From: Acidobacteriota bacterium
GTDB taxonomy: Bacteria; Acidobacteriota; Blastocatellia; RBC074
DNA: 44,937 bases
NCBI GenBank assembly: GCA_019639255.1
Contig: JAHBSF010000043.1
Coordinates: 1-44,937, forward strand
Reading direction: 5' to 3'
Each line of letters starts with the position of its first letter. Position 1 is the first letter of the stretch. This document shows, piece by piece, positions 41,818-44,937 of this stretch. A program made the position numbers and the translations under genes. The notes beneath the pieces were generated by a model that was not told where the DNA came from, did no database searches, and was given only the letters and a program-made list of their open reading frames with translations.

Positions 41818-42990
41818 TCACCGGCCCTCGCGATAACCGAGCCGCGTGCGCGCTGCGAGGTCGGTCTGTTCCATTTCTACGCGGATCGTGCGCCATCGTC
41901 CGGACCGGCGCCCGTTCGACGGTTCGTATACGATCGTGTACTGACTGTGCAGTTCATCGATCAGTTCGCTGAATACGCGCTTCATTTTCGCGCGGTCGCC
42001 CCAGATCGAAAAACCATCCGGCGGCGTGATGTAGCGTCCGCCGGTTTCTACCGCAAGCGTTTCGAGCGCCTGCGATGCGGCCTGTCTTACGGCCGAATTT
42101 CGCGCGACTTTCCCGCGGTTGATCAGATCTACGGCGTAAATTGCAATGCCCGCGCGAAAGGTTCCCTGTTCGGCTTCGCGCAGCGTGGCCTTGCTTCCGC
42201 TGTCGGATCCGTCGGAAAACAGCAGTATTGCGCGCCGCCTTTCGGGACGGGCGCGCAGGTCTTCCGCAGCTCGTAGTATTGCATCGTACAGCGGGCTTTC
42301 GCCGCTGCCCCTCACGCTCCTGAACAGCGACTTCACATCGCCGCTCGGATGTGCAAAATCGCGACGGCGTTCTATGCCCTCTTCACCGAAGGTATACAGT
42401 GCAAACACATCGTTGTCGTAGAGCCGGTCGGCTATATCGGAAATTGCGCCGCGCCAGCGTTCGAGGTCCTTGCTGAGTGCGCTGCCCGAAGCGTCCACGA
42501 TGATTGCCAGCGCAAGCGGGGCATTGTCGCTCTGTAGTTCGAGGATTTCCTGCGGCGTACCGTCTTCGAGCACGGTGAACGCTTCGCGATCGAGTCCGCG
42601 GATAAACGCGCCGCGCGCGTTGGATACGACGACGCTCACTGCAACCTGGGTGGTATCGAACCGTATGGTCTCGCCGCCTTCTTCAGCCGGTTCATCCCGT
42701 TGCAGGAAGATGTCCTGAAAACGGTCGCGCATTTCGGGCGTGATGCGGTTGCCCGCGGCGGCGAAGGCGCGGCCGAACCCGGAAAGAAATCCCGGATCTG
42801 AAACTCGGCCCCGAGCCTCGTGACAGATTTCGCAGCGCGCGAGCAGTTCCGGCCGCGCGCGTGCGTCGGCTGAGTACAGGTTCTGATACGCCGGATGCGC
42901 CGCGGCGCGATCATAGGTGAGCGCCGATAAGGCGATTAAGGCGGCGAACACGGCCGCCGCGACCGATCTGCTTGTATTCTTTGCGGACAT
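41818..42990 (-). CDS. Exported protein with CXXCH motif and VWFA-related domain
   Basis: A 390-residue protein. A signal peptide ([20 protein letters not shown]) precedes a short domain with CEICH (53-57), the haem-c attachment pattern, in [16 protein letters not shown]. This is followed by a VWFA-related domain (about 112-375) with the MIDAS start DASGS (166-170), ESPLYDAI at the threonine position (Ser rather than Thr) and [10 protein letters not shown]. The domain type (TIGR03436-like) is frequent in Acidobacteriota. It is probably periplasmic. ATG 42990 is preferred over the open frame to 43056, which lacks a signal. A single haem-c motif fused to a metal-binding adhesion domain is unusual; haem attachment is unproven. 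Confidence 0.78.
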   Translation of the reverse strand: MSAKNTSRSVAAAVFAALIALSALTYDRAAAHPAYQNLYSADARARPELLARCEICHEARGRVSDPGFLSGFGRAFAAAGNRITPEMRDRFQDIFLQRDEPAEEGGETIRFDTTQVAVSVVVSNARGAFIRGLDREAFTVLEDGTPQEILELQSDNAPLALAIIVDASGSALSKDLERWRGAISDIADRLYDNDVFALYTFGEEGIERRRDFAHPSGDVKSLFRSVRGSGESPLYDAILRAAEDLRARPERRRAILLFSDGSDSGSKATLREAEQGTFRAGIAIYAVDLINRGKVARNSAVRQAASQALETLAVETGGRYITPPDGFSIWGDRAKMKRVFSELIDELHSQYTIVYEPSNGRRSGRWRTIRVEMEQTDLAARTRLGYREGR

Positions 42991-43165
42991 AACTTCAAGT
43001 CCTCGTTTCCGGTATCGTATTCTGCCACAAGCGCGCAGGCGTCTCAATTTGAGCATATTCAGGGAAGGCGGAAAGATCGGCGCCGATGTAGACCGGGCGC
43101 GGTCGGCTCTGTTAATATCCCGTCTTTCGTCTTTACCGTCCTATCGAGAGGTTGGAAGCAATCGA

Positions 43166-44857
43166 ATGCCGGCATCGAGCATGGAGAAGATCGTAAGCCT
43201 TTGCAAAAGGCGGGGCTTCATCTTCCCGAATTCGGAAATCTACGGCGGTCTGGGCTCGACCTGGGATTACGGACCGCTCGGCGTGGAACTTAAAAACAAC
43301 GTCAAACGCGCGTGGTGGCGCGCCGTGGTTTACGACCGCGACGATATGGAAGGCCTCGACGCCGCGATCATCATGAACCGCCTGGTGTGGCGTTATTCGG
43401 GGCACGAAGCGACGTTTTCGGATCCGCTCGTAGATTGCCGCGCGTGCGGCCGTCGCAGCCGCGCCGATCATCTGGACGACGGCAAATGCCCGCATTGCGG
43501 CGCGCAGGATCTGACCGAGCCGCGCAGCTTCAATCTGATGTTCAAGACCGTCGTAGGTCCGGTGGAAACCGACGATTCAATAGCGTATCTGCGCCCCGAA
43601 ACCGCGCAGGGCATATTCGTGAATTTTGCAAACGTCCAGACTACGATGCGGCGCAAACTGCCATTCGGCATCGCGCAGGTAGGAAAGGCGTTTCGCAACG
43701 AAATCACGCCGGGCAACTTCACCTTTCGCACGCGCGAGTTCGAGCAGATGGAAATCGAATACTTCTGCAAGCCTCCGCAATACCTGCAGCCCGGAGAAAA
43801 AAACGACGAACAACTGCACGCCGAATGGATAGAGCAGCGTTTCAACTGGTATGTCCGTCTCGGCATTGCGCCCGAAAGACTGCGCCGCCGCGAGCAGAGC
43901 AAGGAAGAACTCGCGCATTACGCCAAGGCGACTACCGACATAGAGTATCTTTTCCCGGGCTCGCTCGGTTTCAGCGAACTCGAAGGCGTCGCCAACCGCC
44001 AGGATTACGACCTGTCGGCGCACAGCCGCGAAATTGCAGAGGAGGATCTGCAGCGGTTAAGACTCAACAGGAATTCCGATACAACGGCGCGGCTCGATTA
44101 CTTCGATGATGCATACGTAGATCCCGCAACCGGAAAAAAGGGCGCGCGTTACCTGCCGTACGTCATAGAGCCTTCGGCCGGAGCCGACCGCGGCACGCTT
44201 GCGTTTCTGTGCGAGGCATACGACGAGGAGCTGGTGACGACGCCGGATCAAGCGGCGCTCAGACCCCTCGCAGAGGCCATCACGGCTGCGCGCAAAAACA
44301 TCGAGAAGCGTATCGGCGAGGCGGAGAAGCTGGCGGCGAAGGGCGAGGTGAAGGCCGAGGGGCCGACTCTCGATCAGTTGCAGCGGATGGATGCGGCGCT
44401 TGCTGCGGCCGAGGCCGGGTTGCCGGAGACGCTGCTCGATATCGAGGATGCGTGCAACCTGCCGGGCGCCGACAGGCTGGATCTGCTCAAGAAGGTGCGG
44501 CAGGCGGCCGTAAAGCTGTGCGACGAACACACGCGTGTAGTGCTGCGTTTGCACCCGCAGCTTGCGCCCGTAAAGGCTGCGGTGTTTCCGCTCAAGAAAA
44601 ACGAACCGCAGATTGTGGAGCTTGCGCGGCGCATCAAGCGTGAATTGCAGCCTTCATTGCGCGTCGTTTACGACGATACGGCCGGCATAGGCAAACTTTA
44701 TCGGCGGCAGGACGAAATCGGGACGCCGTTCTGCATCACGGTCGATTTCCAGTCGCTTCAGGACGGCACGGTGACGGTGCGCGCCAGAGACACAATGCAG
44801 CAGGAGCGCGTCGCCGTAGACGGACTCGAAAGATATCTGGTGGAAAGGCTCAGGTGA
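43166..44857 (+). CDS. glyS: Glycyl-tRNA synthetase, homodimeric type
   Basis: A 563-residue class II synthetase. Motif 1 region: [13 protein letters not shown] (28-40). A zinc ribbon is formed by C91, C94, C108 and C111. Motif 2 lies in [20 protein letters not shown]. The C-terminal anticodon-binding domain begins after [19 protein letters not shown] (458-476). Between CEAYDEE (about 349-355) and that domain lies an extra ~100 residues, mostly helical ([36 protein letters not shown]). The usual bacterial enzyme of this type is about 100 residues shorter. Start: ATG 43166; the frame extends upstream over the divergent VWFA gene without family similarity. Confidence 0.93.
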   Translation: MPASSMEKIVSLCKRRGFIFPNSEIYGGLGSTWDYGPLGVELKNNVKRAWWRAVVYDRDDMEGLDAAIIMNRLVWRYSGHEATFSDPLVDCRACGRRSRADHLDDGKCPHCGAQDLTEPRSFNLMFKTVVGPVETDDSIAYLRPETAQGIFVNFANVQTTMRRKLPFGIAQVGKAFRNEITPGNFTFRTREFEQMEIEYFCKPPQYLQPGEKNDEQLHAEWIEQRFNWYVRLGIAPERLRRREQSKEELAHYAKATTDIEYLFPGSLGFSELEGVANRQDYDLSAHSREIAEEDLQRLRLNRNSDTTARLDYFDDAYVDPATGKKGARYLPYVIEPSAGADRGTLAFLCEAYDEELVTTPDQAALRPLAEAITAARKNIEKRIGEAEKLAAKGEVKAEGPTLDQLQRMDAALAAAEAGLPETLLDIEDACNLPGADRLDLLKKVRQAAVKLCDEHTRVVLRLHPQLAPVKAAVFPLKKNEPQIVELARRIKRELQPSLRVVYDDTAGIGKLYRRQDEIGTPFCITVDFQSLQDGTVTVRARDTMQQERVAVDGLERYLVERLR

Positions 44858-44885
44858 ATGCAAGGGGAAAGAAGAAAGTGTTGAG

Positions 44886-44937
44886 TGCTCTGTAAACAAA
44901 GTTCTTTGAGTTTTTCAGCCGCGAAGCGGCGAAAGAT
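44886..44937. repeat. Second copy of the nested palindromic element, cut by window end
   Basis: From 44888 the sequence matches the outer 48 bases of the left arm at 16675-16722 and two more bases: CTCTGTAAACAAAGTTCTTT then CAGCCGCGAAGCGGCGAAAG. The rest lies outside the window. It starts about 30 bases after the glyS stop. Confidence 0.9.

Noticed and set aside
42917-43165. N-terminal extension of GlyRS from the open frame upstream
   Set aside because: It overlaps the divergent VWFA gene's 5' end, has no family similarity, and the ATG at 43166 gives the normal enzyme start.

Overview
The window is a high-GC bacterial chromosome segment with about 40 supported genes and an unusually large amount of repeated DNA. 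The gene content points to an Acidobacteriota-like organism: two soluble Ser/Thr kinase-FlgO-TPR proteins, a VWFA-related secreted protein, a DUF2934 protein, a MidA-type methyltransferase and a GlyRS with an insert. This placement is inferred from gene content; no rRNA or tRNA gene was seen to test it.

Layout. 1-0.8 kb: higBA toxin-antitoxin pair. 0.86-2.8 kb: beta-CASP metallo-hydrolase and a gamma-carbonic-anhydrase-like protein. 2.9-7.8 kb: tandem paralogous kinase-FlgO-TPR genes. 7.9-10.6 kb (minus): phnD-phnC-phnE-type ABC importer. 10.7-13.9 kb (minus): MidA methyltransferase, a small secreted protein and a TPR protein. 14.0-17.3 kb: accessory patch with a DUF2934 gene behind a candidate sigma-54 promoter, a phytanoyl-CoA dioxygenase-family gene, a secreted protein, a nested palindromic element and a decayed RelE-type module. 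17.4-23.8 kb: GT39-like membrane protein, a TctC-TctB fusion with TctA, and an Nramp-related transporter lacking the usual metal motifs. 24-32 kb: FG-GAP-like protein, a CzcCBA/CusCBA-type tripartite efflux set and an SDR. 32-33.8 kb (minus): DUF2490 protein and alpha/beta hydrolase. 33.8-36.5 kb: a lower-GC island bounded by two ~172 bp direct repeats, carrying an HTH gene, a TIGR04255-family gene and two unrecognised genes. 36.5-45 kb: FG-GAP gene remnant, a metallothionein, AI-2E-family permease, BipA/TypA, TyrRS, a YcxB-like protein, a CXXCH-VWFA protein and GlyRS.

The strongest non-genic signal is a dispersed family of long palindromes (about 100-170 bp, arms of GAGAGATAACGGAACAAACG type) found in more than ten gaps. 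Arms within a copy match each other, in two cases perfectly over 45 and 53 bp, while copies differ from one another. Several copies overlap gene ends and supply the last codons or stop. Two extended copies flank the 34-36.3 kb island, so the family may also act as a recombination substrate. A second, unrelated nested palindrome occurs at 16.67-16.91 kb and again, cut off, at the window end.

Metal handling (tripartite efflux, metallothionein, Nramp relative) and solute uptake (phn, tct) are the main physiological themes. The best candidate for an undescribed system is the island cassette, followed by the palindrome family itself.
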